Shown in pieces: positions 11,157 to 55,030 of a stretch of DNA of 64,000 bases (within the stretch, counting starts at the first letter, position 1; each line of letters begins with the position of its first letter). Source of the DNA: Luidia sarsii (lineage: Eukaryota > Echinodermata > Asteroidea > Paxillosida > Luidiidae); contig OX465115.1 in assembly GCA_949987565.1 (NCBI GenBank), positions 13,988,017 through 14,052,016 on the forward strand, written 5' to 3'. The notes below the pieces were generated by a model that was not told where the DNA came from, did not search any database, and was given only the letters and a program-made list of their open reading frames with translations. The position numbers and the translations under genes were made by a program.

Positions 11157-12046
11157 CACCGATAGCTGGTGAGCTTCAAAATTTTTTGTTTTTCTGGGCA
11201 GCCTTCTAAAAGACGAGGTTGCTGGACTTCCCGATTTCTTTTGGTCAAAGGCCTGTTCTCTTCGGCTTTTGAAGTCACCGTCCACAAAAGCCAAACACTC
11301 TAGGATCGGTCGGCCCCCGGCAGCATTCCTGGTCACGTTGTTCCGACCCGATTCACAGACTGCAGGTCAGGATTGACCGATCGGTTGAGGAGAGCATCAT
11401 TTGGATCGGTGGCTGAATGGCTGAGCTGAGCGAGGAGGGGTGAGAGGGAGGGACCAGTGGGCAGTCTGTGCCGTCGAAGCTCTGATGTCTGATGTCCGGC
11501 CAGTCGGCGGCCCTTCGAGGATGTGAGGCCCTTCGGGGAAAGTCTGTCCCTTCCTTAATCCCTCTGCCGTGGTAGCTTGGTCCACCTTTTCAAGGCTTTT
11601 CTTCTGTCCAGCAGAACGGACGGACTTGCCATCCGTTTACGGGGGCGGCAGGGGGCAACCCAGACCTCAGCTCCGAACGGATCCACTTTTTTGCCGAATT
11701 CTGTAAAAAAATTCAATTCAGCCTGGCCGATCCTTCACCGAGCGGACGCACCGTGGGCCCGTGAGGTGGGTCAGATCAAACGCCGACCGCTCTCGGTGTG
11801 GGGCAAAAAATTAAACAAGATAAACCAGCGGCCTCGTTGGATCTTGTCGTTGTCCATTGCCTGTTGTTGCACATGTCTCAGATGGAAAGTCACTCAATCC
11901 CTCTCCCCAGGGTCCTGTATACGGGGACAGGCCTCCAGGCTTACTCCAACAGTTGGATGCTGGTGCCGCGCCTCTTGCAGCCGTTAATAATCTGGATTTG
12001 TTTTTTTTACACACACCAAATCCAGCTTCAGCCTATTTGTTCACTC

Positions 12047-12068
12047 GGGGGGGGGGGGGGGGGGGGGG
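12047..12068. repeat. 22-base G homopolymer (C22 in Eph mRNA)
   Basis: Uninterrupted G22 about 230 bases after the Eph stop. In the transcript it would read as a C-run, a type of sequence bound by poly(C)-binding proteins (family knowledge, not shown here). Length may be unreliable because of sequencing error. Confidence 0.8.
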
Positions 12069-12299
12069 AAATAAAGAAAGAAAGCCGGCAGCCGATTCCC
12101 CACAGAGGAGGCTGCAGAGGAGACTAGTCTCTGTATTCTCCTTCTTTAAAAAAAAGAAAAAAAAGAAGCCCCCAACCCAAATTGCCCGTGTATTAAGTTA
12201 TGTACAGTACTGTTGGCTAGTCTCTCCTCAAGCCTCATTTATCCTCTCGCTCCTTGGGTTGGTTGTTTTTGATTCTCTGGGTCTCTCTCTCTCTCTCTT

Positions 12300-44980
<32,681 letters not shown>

Positions 44981-45035
44981 CTGCGACAGAGAAACAACAA
45001 AGAAACACACACAATTAAGGATATGAAGTTAATAC

Positions 45036-45145
45036 AAAAACTGTTGCAAACTGCTCACTGACTAAAATGACCTGCAACACATAAATCTCAAAAATGAGAG
45101 GGCCTGACGTTTCGATCCTGGCAGGACCTTTCTCAAAGGCAAAGT
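45036..45145 (-). repeat. R1 repeat near exon A acceptor
   Basis: Full-looking R1 in Eph-sense orientation: GTTGCAAACTGCTCACTGAC through GCCTGACGTTTCGATCCTGG to GACCTTTCTCAAAGG on the plus strand. Its TTTGCAAC end lies about 60 bases upstream of the acceptor of exon A. Confidence 0.8.
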
Positions 45146-45302
45146 GAAGAGGACATACACAGACATTCAGGGGAAGGAAAGCCCTGACACACATGGCAGA
45201 GGAAGGAAAAAAAGGGGAAGGGAGCGGTATGCAGATGTACACCAAGGGAAGAGAGATTAGGGAGGAATCATTTCAGGTCAAGATTTATTTGCAATGGCCC
45301 TA

Positions 45303-45460
45303 TTAACTCTTTCACTACGGAATTAATGTGCATGTCTGTACGGAATAAATTTGGTAATATATTAGAAACAATGGGACACGCGAGCCGATGTATCGGCTTT
45401 CCGTCAACAGAGAGCGGTTTACCGAGCCGATGTATCGGCGCGCCGTACGGAAAGAGTTAA
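45303..45460. mobile_element. TTAA-flanked foldback element (piggyBac-type MITE candidate)
   Basis: 158 bp with TTAACTCTTTCACTACGG at the left and CCGTACGGAAAGAGTTAA at the right, which are near-perfect inverted repeats beginning and ending in TTAA. Inside are two copies of the palindrome GCCGATGTATCGGC, at 45384-45397 and 45426-45439. TTAA target duplication is characteristic of piggyBac elements. Confidence 0.75.
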
Positions 45461-45825
45461 AGTACAAACAATCTCATCTTCCGAGGTGATGCTGATTGGA
45501 GAAGAACCGGGAAAGTCCCACAGTTCTTTAATTCTTGGTCCTTAGAAAGAGCCGAGAAGTCTCCTCAGAACCGCACAAACTCAATTCAAAGATGTTTCCA
45601 GCACAAATTAATAGCCTGAAATCTCATTGAAAAGTCTACTGCGGTGTCCGAGTTCACCGGCTACAGCTTCAACGACCACACGAGTCTATGGAAGCCGCTA
45701 GCCGGCAGACGCAGTCCATTCCCCCATAGATTCGTGCGCTCTTTCAGGCCACAGCACTCGGGCACAGCTTTTAAAGCGAGAGAGAGAATTTTCCATGATT
45801 TGTAAACAGCGCCCTCTTGTGACTG

Positions 45826-45932
45826 CCTCTCTCTCCTCTCTCTCCTCTCCTCTCCCCTCCTCTCCTCTCCTCTACTGTCCTCTCCTCTCCTCTCCTCTCC
45901 CATCAATCCTCTGCCCCACCTCCTCCCCTCCC
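45826..45932. repeat. CTCTCCTC microsatellite
   Basis: About 100 bases of TCTCC repeats on the plus strand. Confidence 0.8.
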
Positions 45933-46934
45933 TCTCTGGCGTCAGGTGCCCCGCTTATATGCCCGTCCTTGCTAATTAGCAACCTCATTAATTTGTGAAC
46001 GGTTCCGCTCGGCTGAACACAGCCCCCTTGCCAACCAGGTTGTGGTGCAATGGTACAAATTCAAGGCCAGATATTGACAGCAATTTTTGTATGTCCCTTT
46101 TTGGCTTCTAGGGGAAGAAGGAGAAAAAATAACAAACACAAAAAGATTCTGAAGAGAAAGTCGACGGCAGAGATAAAAAAAAAAAAAAACTAAATGACGC
46201 CAGTGTATGTGGATCTCTTCTGAAGGTTGCAATTATGAACCTGTGCCTGTGCTCACTATTATGACATGATCTATAACATCTATGATATATGTACACTGTA
46301 CAGTGGGCTTCTTTTCTTCATAATGACAACTGCAACCACAATGGTTGCATTACAAATTTTACAACACTGTTCACAAACTGAAGTACCCCCAAAAATGGTA
46401 AGGGCACTTAAATTTCAGCAGCAGTAGTTGTGTTTTTCTTTTTTTTTTAATCTACAAAATAATCCACAAACAAATCCACAAAATATATTTGAATAAAATT
46501 TGCTACTGCTAAACGGCCACATTTGGGCGTAATTTTTCTCATCAAATTACAATCCAAGTATGATTTTTTATTCTTTTTCAATCTATTTGAAATATAAAGA
46601 GTATGTGGCTTTTGATAATTTTGCTTTTATAGAAAAATTAAGCCCACCGTTCAGAAACAAATACCTCGGCAGCCAGGTGGCTGTCATCATTTTAGTTGAC
46701 CTGCACTTTAAAGGACCAATAAAACATGTTCCCATGGCAACGACCCTGCAACAGGACACGGGACTAATGAGGCGTGACTAAGTCCAAGCAGGCTCTTTCA
46801 GCCTCCAAATTTTTGAGCACTTGTTCACAGGACAGGGGTGTAGTGCTCTCATCTCAGAGGTTGACAATGGAAAGATGATTTTGACAGGCGAAGCTGAGTG
46901 GCTGACAATGCACCGAGTGAGAATGACTTTATGG

Positions 46935-47003
46935 GGATGGGGATGGGGATGATGAGGATGATGAGGATGATTATGATGACAATGATTATGATGATGATGA
47001 TCC
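46935..47003. repeat. GGGGAT/GATGAT microsatellite
   Basis: GGGGAT units change into GATGAG and GATTATGAT units over about 70 bases. Confidence 0.8.
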
Positions 47004-47104
47004 TAAAAACACCCAAATTATAATTCTCGCTTGCGCTCCAAAAACTGAAGAAAACAATATCTGAGACCTCTTCAACTGTCTACACTCAACTCACTCTCAT
47101 TCAT

Positions 47105-47560
47105 TTTCTCTCTCCCTCTCTCCCTCTCCATCTCCACCTCCCTCTCTCTCTCTTTCTCTCTCTGCCTCTGCCTCTGCCCCCCTCTCTCTCTATCTCTCTC
47201 TCTCTCTCTCCCCTCTCTCTCCCCTCTCTCCCTCTCCATCTCCATCTCCCCTCCCTCTCTCTCTCTCTTTCTCTCTATGCCTCTGCATCTCTCTCTCTTT
47301 CTCTCTCTCTCTTTCTCTCTCTGCCTCTGCCTCCCCCCTCTCTCTCTCTCTTTCTCTCTCTCTCTTTCTCTCTCTCTCTTTCTCTCTCTGCCTCTGCCTC
47401 TGCCTCTCTCTCCCTCTCTGCCTCTCTCTCTCTCTCTCTCTTTCTCTCTGCCTCTGCCTCTGCCTCTGCCTCTCTCGTCCTCTCTGCCTCTGCCTCTCTC
47501 TCTTTCTCTCTCTCTCTCTTTCTCTCTGCCTCTGCCTCTCTCTCCCTCTCTGCCTCTAGA
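47105..47560. repeat. CT microsatellite with CTGCCT units
   Basis: About 450 bases of CT dinucleotides interrupted by TTT and by CTCTGC hexamers, the same hexamer that dominates at 58487. Confidence 0.9.
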
Positions 47561-50500
47561 TGATTAGGGTTTAGCATTCGGACTGCTGGTTGGCATATAG
47601 GGAGACTTGCAAAAAAGAACGTGTCCAATTGTCCGCCGCAGACATTACAGCCATTGGGACGGTCTGGAGCAGGGCGTTATCATCATCATTTCAATTTTCG
47701 ATTTCCGCCCACTGCCGACGCCGCGTCCCATCACAGCGCGAGCACGGAGAAAAGCGGTTGCTCTCCAAACCTTGCCCGCCGCCTCCCCCCCCCCTCCCTC
47801 ACGAAACACAACACGGAAGTTTATATTTGGCAACTCGCTTGGCAAATTTCATAATCTTCTTTTCAAGCGGGGGGAGGGGTGAGGGAGGAGGGGGGAGGGG
47901 GATTGGTGGGGCAGAAGGGGGAGAGAGAGGATTGCGGGCAAGGAGTCCCAACTGTTCACAGCCAACCCTGACTCAGAAATTGTCTCTGCACACCCGTTCA
48001 ATCACTTCTTAAGATTGGAGAAGTGAAAAAGAAACATGATCAAGCGGGGACCATCGGAAAAGTGACAATTTGACGAGGATTTTTGTCAGACAGCACCTGA
48101 CAGACAGTGCAGACAGTAACTGATGTGATAAAAAAACAAACCGCTATCTTGAATCATGAGACAAAGACAAGACAGTATGAGCCATAGTACCTTCAAAGAA
48201 AAAACTTTCCCCATCTCTGAGCTGATTCCACCACCATCTAAAAAAAAAAAAATTCCTATCCATTCACGCAGTCACAGACAATCCTCAGTTATGATCCAAC
48301 TGCAAAAGTTCACCAAGGCTCTCACAATCCTGCCCCTTTAATGCGGGTTCCTTTCTTCTTGTTTTGGGGTTTGTATCAAAACATTGAAGAACTTCTGGGG
48401 GGGGGGAGAAGAAGTGGTCTGATTCCTTTCCCGACCAAATCAGAATTGCTGTGTAGGGACTGAAGAAATGTTGGTATTCAGACATAGTGACTTCTGAAAA
48501 ACAGCATTTGATCAGTCCAAATGCCGGCAGCATTGGGTATAAAGGTTCCTAAAGACATTCCGATACCTATTATCCGGGCTCCTTAATTGGCCATTCAGAG
48601 GAAGATGCAGTGCTCACTTGATTTAGAGGTTTTTCCCTTTTTTGCCATCAAACCTGCACTGAATGGACTGTCTTCATGTTCCCCAGACCTAGCTGGCTCT
48701 ACAAAACTCCAGACATGTCCGCTCCTGGCTCGGTCTTCCAGGGTTTAACTTTTTTTCTCTTTTTTTTTTTTTAAAAACCAACCTCTAACCACTCCATTAG
48801 GAATCCCCTAAACTGTGCACGGCACAACTCGAGTGGAATTTGGAAGATTTGGATTCACGACGATGACAAATAGTGTGTGCTCAAAGAGTAGTCACAGCCT
48901 GCCTCTTCTCTAACTCCCCATCGCCTCCCCTCCCCCCCCCAAAAAAAAACCCTCCTAATCAGAAAAGTACACGTTGGCAACCAGGCTATGAATGCGGAAT
49001 TGAGGGATTTTGCCGCAACCGTGATTCAGACCGCAGCCTCAATACCGTGCGGCCGACTTCTCTGAAAACCACACAAGAGAAGGGCGGCTGAAGATTATCG
49101 GGATGAGGTCACGAGAACAAGTTTGCTCTGCTTCTTCCTCTGTCTCTGCCCCGACGACGACAATAGACCAAAGCTACCTTTGCCGAGATTTTCTGTTGTT
49201 TTTTTTTTTGGGGGGGGGGGGTTCTCACGAGGGGGCGAAGGGGAGAAGATGCCACAGATGGCACAAGAGAAAACCTCAACAAGTGCGGCCCGTCACTATT
49301 GTGGGTGCCATTTCTTCCGGCCGTCCAGCTTGATCTCAAAGTTAAATTTACTGCGGGTCGGAAGGAATTGTGAAAAACCCGGACCCCGTGTTGACATAGC
49401 CAAAGGACACTAACCCAGGAAGAGGTGGAGAGGGCTTCCTTGGATAACCATTCCACAACCCACACGGGTTTGGGTTTGGGCTTTCTATTCAGTTCTCTTC
49501 TTCGTTTTTTTTTCTTCATTCGGGCCAAGAAACGGAAGCCTCTCATCTGGGCTGCAGCCCACTGGTAGACGAGGAAAGTTGGCGGGTTTATTTCTGGAAT
49601 TCCGTCAGCCTGATTCTCGTTTCTCATTCCCAGGCACTTGTGAGGCATCGCCCATTACTCATGCTATGGCAACACGTACAATACACCACTGACATACTTT
49701 CTTTTTACTGGTCTTTTGAAGTGTCTGACTCATTTCTTTATCTGTCGGAGGTGATTTCAAAAGGTAAAATTCTCCGACTCCGGTCGGGCGTTTGAAATCT
49801 CTATCACATTCATCAGCTTGCTAAGCCCCGTCCGTCCATACATTCCAACTCTGCGTCTTGTCCCTGAGATCTCCGGATTCTAAGATTTAGCTGTAAAATA
49901 GCTGTAAAAAGCTGAGCAAACTGAGCAGAAACTTCAGAAGACTAACCGCAGAGATTCTTCCCTGAACCATCCTCGCGCTTCTCGTTAGAAATTACGGGGA
50001 TGAATTTTTTTTTTTCATCTCCAATCGGTGTCGTTCGTTCCTCGAGACGGCCAGACAGAATCTGAAGACCAAACACGAGGCCACGCTTTGAGAGGCTTCT
50101 CCATCAACCCAACCCGTGTGGAAAGTCCTGGTGGTGTCACCATCTAAGTCATCTCTTTTGAGAAGGAGCGTGGCTCTAAAAAGAGCCAGTAAACCCATCT
50201 CTTTCTCTGTTTCTGATTTAACGTCTCTTTTCAGAGACACACCCCCTGAAAGAGATGACTTATACACGGTTGCCAAAGCAAAACTTTCCAAGCTGTGCTT
50301 CCACCATGCAAACCCTAACCCACCACCCCTCTCCTCCTCCTCCTCCTCCCCCACACCAAAAAAAGGCTTCTGATCTATATTTCCCCCTGTCTTCAGACAG
50401 CGGATTGACTTGGTCGTGGGGGCGTGGGCGCCATCGCCCCCCCATGCAGATGGTGGAGTGGGGCGGGCGAAGGGAACACAAAAAATCAATCACCAGTGAT

Positions 50501-50717
50501 CTGCCGGCACCCTTCATGTCCATCAGGCAAGTGTAAGCGGAGATGCCCCGGTGATCTGAACACGCGGGGGCCCCCTTCCTCTGCTCCCTCGCGGGTCCGT
50601 GCGGCTGGTCTGCATTTCTTACTCGACCAACGGCCCGGAGTCCGCACACAAAATCGCCGGCCCGGTGAGGAGCGGGTACAACTTTCTTCTGTCACCTCTT
50701 TCCCCCATCCTTTCCAA

Positions 50718-51085
50718 GGGAGAGAGACAGACAGACAGAGAGAGGGAGGGAGAGAGACAGAGAATCACAGAGAGACAGACAGACAGAGAGAGGGAGGGAG
50801 AGAGAGAGAGAGGGAGAGAGAGAGAGGGAGAGAGAGAGAGAGAGACAGAGAGAGAGAGGGAGAGAGAGGGGGTGAGAGAGAGAAAGAGAGAGAGAGAGAA
50901 AGAGAGAGAGAGAAAGAGAGTCAGAGAGAGAGAGACAGACAGAGAGAGAGAAAGAGAGGGAGAGAGAGAGAGAGAGGAGAGAGAAGAGAGAGACAGACAG
51001 ACAGACAGAGACAGAGACAAAGAGTGTGACAGAGAGACAGAGCCAGAGACAGACAGAGACAGGGAGAGACAGAGAGAGAGAGAGA
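50718..51085. repeat. GA/GACAGA microsatellite
   Basis: GAGA runs mixed with GACAGACAGA, purine-rich on the plus strand; ORFs in it are not genes. Confidence 0.9.
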
Positions 51086-52856
51086 TCGGGCAACTGTGAT
51101 CCCGAAATAGATGTCCGCTTCATGCCATTGGCATCTTGATTTGAGTTTTGTTGGAGGAAGAGGAGGAGGAGACTGTACTGGATGCAACGGTCCCATTTTT
51201 GTCTCTTAAAGTACTCTGTGAAGAGTCACAATCATTACCAACCCCCCTCCCCCAAAAAAAGAAAGAAAAAAAAGAAAGATGCTCAAATCTCCTTTGGATG
51301 GGAGGATGTCTATCTCTCTCTTTTTTTTGGGGGGGGGGGGAACTTGACGATCCAGTAGCAAGGGGTACATGTAGATCGTTCTTTCCAGTTGCTTGATCCC
51401 CCATTTGTAAGCCACTGGGTCCATACAAAGCAATACATGGTGGTAGCAAGGCACCGTGCACTCAAAAGCCCATACACAATAATTCAGTGCTCCGCTTCTA
51501 CCGTTCTTCCAGCAGATTCAACAATATCTCCTTCCCCTCGTATAATGATCGGGAGAGAGACAGAGAGAGAGAGAGAGAGAGAAAAAAAAATCACACACAC
51601 AAAAAAAGCATCTTGGATAAATGAAATCGGTCGGATGACAAATTGTCACTCAGTGACTTAACAGCCTCAAGAAAAAAAACAGCTCGCACCAGTACCCCTC
51701 CCTCCCTCCCCCCCCCAACAAATACCACATCATCACCACCCTAACAAACATCTCGGCCTAGCCGCCAAATTCCGCACGAGGCGTGGTATGCATATTTCAT
51801 GAGGGGGGGCCCAGCTCTGGGTCTCGAGACATAATCTGTGCTCCAGGCAGTTGGGATAAGCTCCTACTTGCTCCGGACGACAACAAAAAGAAAGAAAGAC
51901 GGAGAGCGGGAGGAGGGGGAGGGAGAAGGGGAGAAGAGGGAGGGGGGGGGGGAACAATGGGACCATCTGTGGGGACACCAGAGGGAAGGGGGGGCAAACA
52001 AAGAAGAGGTACATGCTGGAGAACAAAACGGGTACATCTTCCCAAATCTTCTAGAGGGGGTGGTCGAGAAGGAAAGAGGGGGGGCTTAGGAATTATATCC
52101 TTGGATTGCATTGTTGTTGTTTTTTTTCTCTCCCTGTGCCAGTACGTCATGTGAAATGCGTCTCCGATTGGGAGATTTACAAGAGGAGAGGACAGCTCCA
52201 TGTCTTCAGAACACCATGTGCTGCCCACTGCATTCTACAGAAGGATGTATATATATAAAACAAACCATGAGCAGGTGCTTTATAGAACGTTGTACCCGGG
52301 CATTGGTGTTGAGAACCCCAGATCATGGCTATACTCAGAAAACCCTCCCCCTCCCCCCAAAAAAAGAAAGAAAGAAAGAGGGAATAGGGCGTCTTTTCAC
52401 GACAGAATCAGAAGGGAGTTTGCCCGCAGCAATGGGTGAGAAGCTAGCCGGGTCGATTTGATAGGGGAGAGGGGGGGGGGGTATGATAGTGGAGGTAGAG
52501 ACTGTCAGTTTTTTTTATTCCCCTTTCCTTCTAAAAAACGCCGAGAAGGTAGGCGCCTTCATGTGATCAGCCATCGCGCCGCGACGCACGCAGGGATTCA
52601 GGCGCTATTGTCGCGACAATCCTTAATCCTTCTTTTGTTCGATCAGATGCAATCTTACAGATTTTTTTCTTTCAAGTGGGGTGGGGGGCCAGCTAGGGGA
52701 ATCTGATGCAACAGGAAATTTGACGAGCCTTTTTTTTCTCTTTTTTTTTATCGGATGGAAAAATTTGAAATGGATTTTAGAATATAATTTAATTGATGAA
52801 TTAAGCAACGTTCAGCTTTTTAATAATTGAGCAACTTTAATAATAATTCTAGACTG

Positions 52857-53056
52857 NNNNNNNNNNNNNNNNNNNNNNNNNNNNNNNNNNNNNNNNNNNN
52901 NNNNNNNNNNNNNNNNNNNNNNNNNNNNNNNNNNNNNNNNNNNNNNNNNNNNNNNNNNNNNNNNNNNNNNNNNNNNNNNNNNNNNNNNNNNNNNNNNNNN
53001 NNNNNNNNNNNNNNNNNNNNNNNNNNNNNNNNNNNNNNNNNNNNNNNNNNNNNNNN
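52857..53056. other. Assembly gap (200 N)
   Basis: Exactly 200 N, with (GA)n starting right after at 53057. The round number suggests a placeholder; the missing sequence is probably simple repeat. Confidence 0.99.
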
Positions 53057-53082
53057 GAGAGAGAGAGAGAGAGAGAGAGGGA
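53057..53082. repeat. GA repeat at gap edge
   Basis: GAGA run of about 26 bases continuing the gap edge; the true tract length is unknown. Further GA tracts lie at 53365-53420 and 53630-53715. Confidence 0.85.
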
Positions 53083-53840
53083 GAGGGGTTGGGGTGGGGC
53101 TTGCACTGTTTTGGTCTCGGTGAGACTTGCCCGTCGCGCGCACAATGCCCCGACAGGAACTATTTTCAGACGAGGAGGAGAGGAGGCCATTGTCGGGCAG
53201 CAGCTCGGAGCAAACAAGGCGAGGCTCCCCTTACAGCCCCGGCCGCGAAACCCGAGCGGGTCTGCCTACCCTCCAGCCGTTGCGCATTGTTGCCCAGTGT
53301 TCCATTAGTAGTTGGGGACCCATTGTTCCCCCTCTGCTCAACCCCCCTCTCCCTCCCAAAGGAGAAGAGGGGAGAGAGGGAGAGAGAGAGACGGAGAGAG
53401 GAAAGAAGAAGAAGGGGAAAAGTAAAACCCACACCAAGAAAAAAAAGAAAAACAACTACAGAACGTGATGGAAGCTTGCAGCAAGTTCAATCCACACTTG
53501 GTCGGGGGGATACAATTTCCTTTGGCAATTTCATAAAAGCGACAATATTTGGTTGACGGCTCCCAATTACTAGCGGTTGAACCGGCGGCCATTGAGAGGG
53601 GGTGGGCCTTTCCAATTCCCTCCGGGGATAAAGGAGAGAGAGAGGGGGCAAGAGAGAGAGAGAGAAGGGGTGAAGGGAGGAGGGGGGAGAGAGAAGAGGG
53701 ACAGAGAGAGAGGGGAGGAAGTGATTTGGCAGCGCTAAGGGGAAAGAAAGTACATGTACTTTCCCTTGGTGCTGGTCCCTGAAAAACCCACCCCCTTCTC
53801 CTCCCCCCCCCCCCTCTTCCTCTTCCTCCTTCTTTTGCAC

Positions 53841-53882
53841 GAGGCAAAGACCGAGGCAAAGACTGAGGCAAAGACCGAGGCA
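53841..53882. repeat. 12-bp minisatellite
   Basis: GAGGCAAAGACC repeated three and a half times. Confidence 0.85.
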
Positions 53883-54929
53883 GTTTTCCTGAAGGACCCT
53901 CCAGTAAACGCACAAGTCTGGGCTTAAGATCCCTACCCCAACCCTCCCTCTAGCCCCCCCCCCACTCCACCCTCCACCCCACCACCCAGAATCCAGATTG
54001 GACACGAAGCATTGCTGCTCCAATCGTCCCAACGTCCGCGCACATTTAGAACCTAGTTAGTGCCTTGTTAGTTTGTTAAAGCCCAATGCCATGCCGCCCA
54101 AGAAAAACCACCACTCTTCTCCTTTCAAAAAAAACCAAAACTGTAGAGAACCTGGCATTTAAATGGCAGGACCTATAACACGGGAAACCATTCTCTTTCT
54201 GCCTCTGAGAAAGGTCTTAGTGGGGATGGGAGCGCCCCTCTAGATTTCTTAAAAATTTGCATTTTTAGTAACTGAAGTCAGTGACAATTTGTAACTTTTT
54301 GTGTACATTACTTATTTTATAAATTTTTGGGGATTTGTTTTTTTTCATTTGAAGGAAGGAATACAATATGTTGGAGACAAAGACGGCTCTGATATGTACA
54401 ACCCCCCCCCCCAAAAAAAAGGTCTTTCTTTTCAATCAGTGCGCGACGTTTTTTTTCTCGAGGGCAATGTCCTGCTAGGATAGAAATGCAAAGCCCTCTA
54501 CCTGTTGAGGAATTTGTGGATGAGGTTTATTTTTTGTGTTCTACAATCAAACCAAGCACCAAGCCAGGTCTTGGTGGCCGGACCAGATATTCGGCGTAAA
54601 AAGAAAGCCCCCCCCCCCCCAAAAAAAAGGGTTTTTCCCAATTACAAATTGGGGTCCAACTGCTCATATCTCTATAAACCAACCCACAGAAGGGCAGGGG
54701 TGTCCAGAGTTGAAAGAGTTCCACATCCACAAGAATGCCAACGCATCGTTGAGGTAACACACAGCTATTACCAATGTCAATCATAAGAGCAAAGAAAGAA
54801 AGGGGGGGGGGTTCTCAGCAGCCAGATGGAAGGTTTGTGGAAGAAAGGTTGAGGTATGCTTCCAAACGATTTTACATTAAGAACCACAAGAAAGTTGACT
54901 ATTTGGGTACATGTAGGCTTTCACTTGAG

Positions 54930-55030
54930 GGATGGATAGCTCAGGTGGTTAGACCACTGGCACTTTAAGCTATTGGTTACGGCCGACTGGGTCAAATCTC
55001 GGTCCAGTCAAAATTGTCTTTGGTTACTGT
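54930..55030 (+). mobile_element. tRNA-like SINE head
   Basis: A-box-like GATAGCTCAGGTGGTTAGAC and degraded B-box-like GGGTCAAATCTCGG, followed by GTCCAGTCAAAATTGTCTTT as in the other copies. Confidence 0.6.

Larger units (their letters stand above)
11151..12299 (-). other. Probable Eph 3' UTR
   Basis: From the stop codon down to the first minus-strand AATAAA (plus-strand TTTATT at 11151-11156), about 1.15 kb. It contains a 22-G run at 12047-12068 (C22 in the mRNA) and an A-rich patch near 12150-12168. The true end may lie further left; no transcript evidence is available. Confidence 0.45.

Noticed and set aside
47105..47560. Regularly spaced short repeats considered as a CRISPR-like array
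   Set aside because: Units are microsatellite hexamers without unique spacers, and the DNA is eukaryotic.
49109..49648. 179-codon minus-strand ORF tested as a possible Eph ligand-binding exon
   Set aside because: No ligand-binding-domain motifs, no matching acceptor and donor with the required phase, and basic low-complexity stretches.
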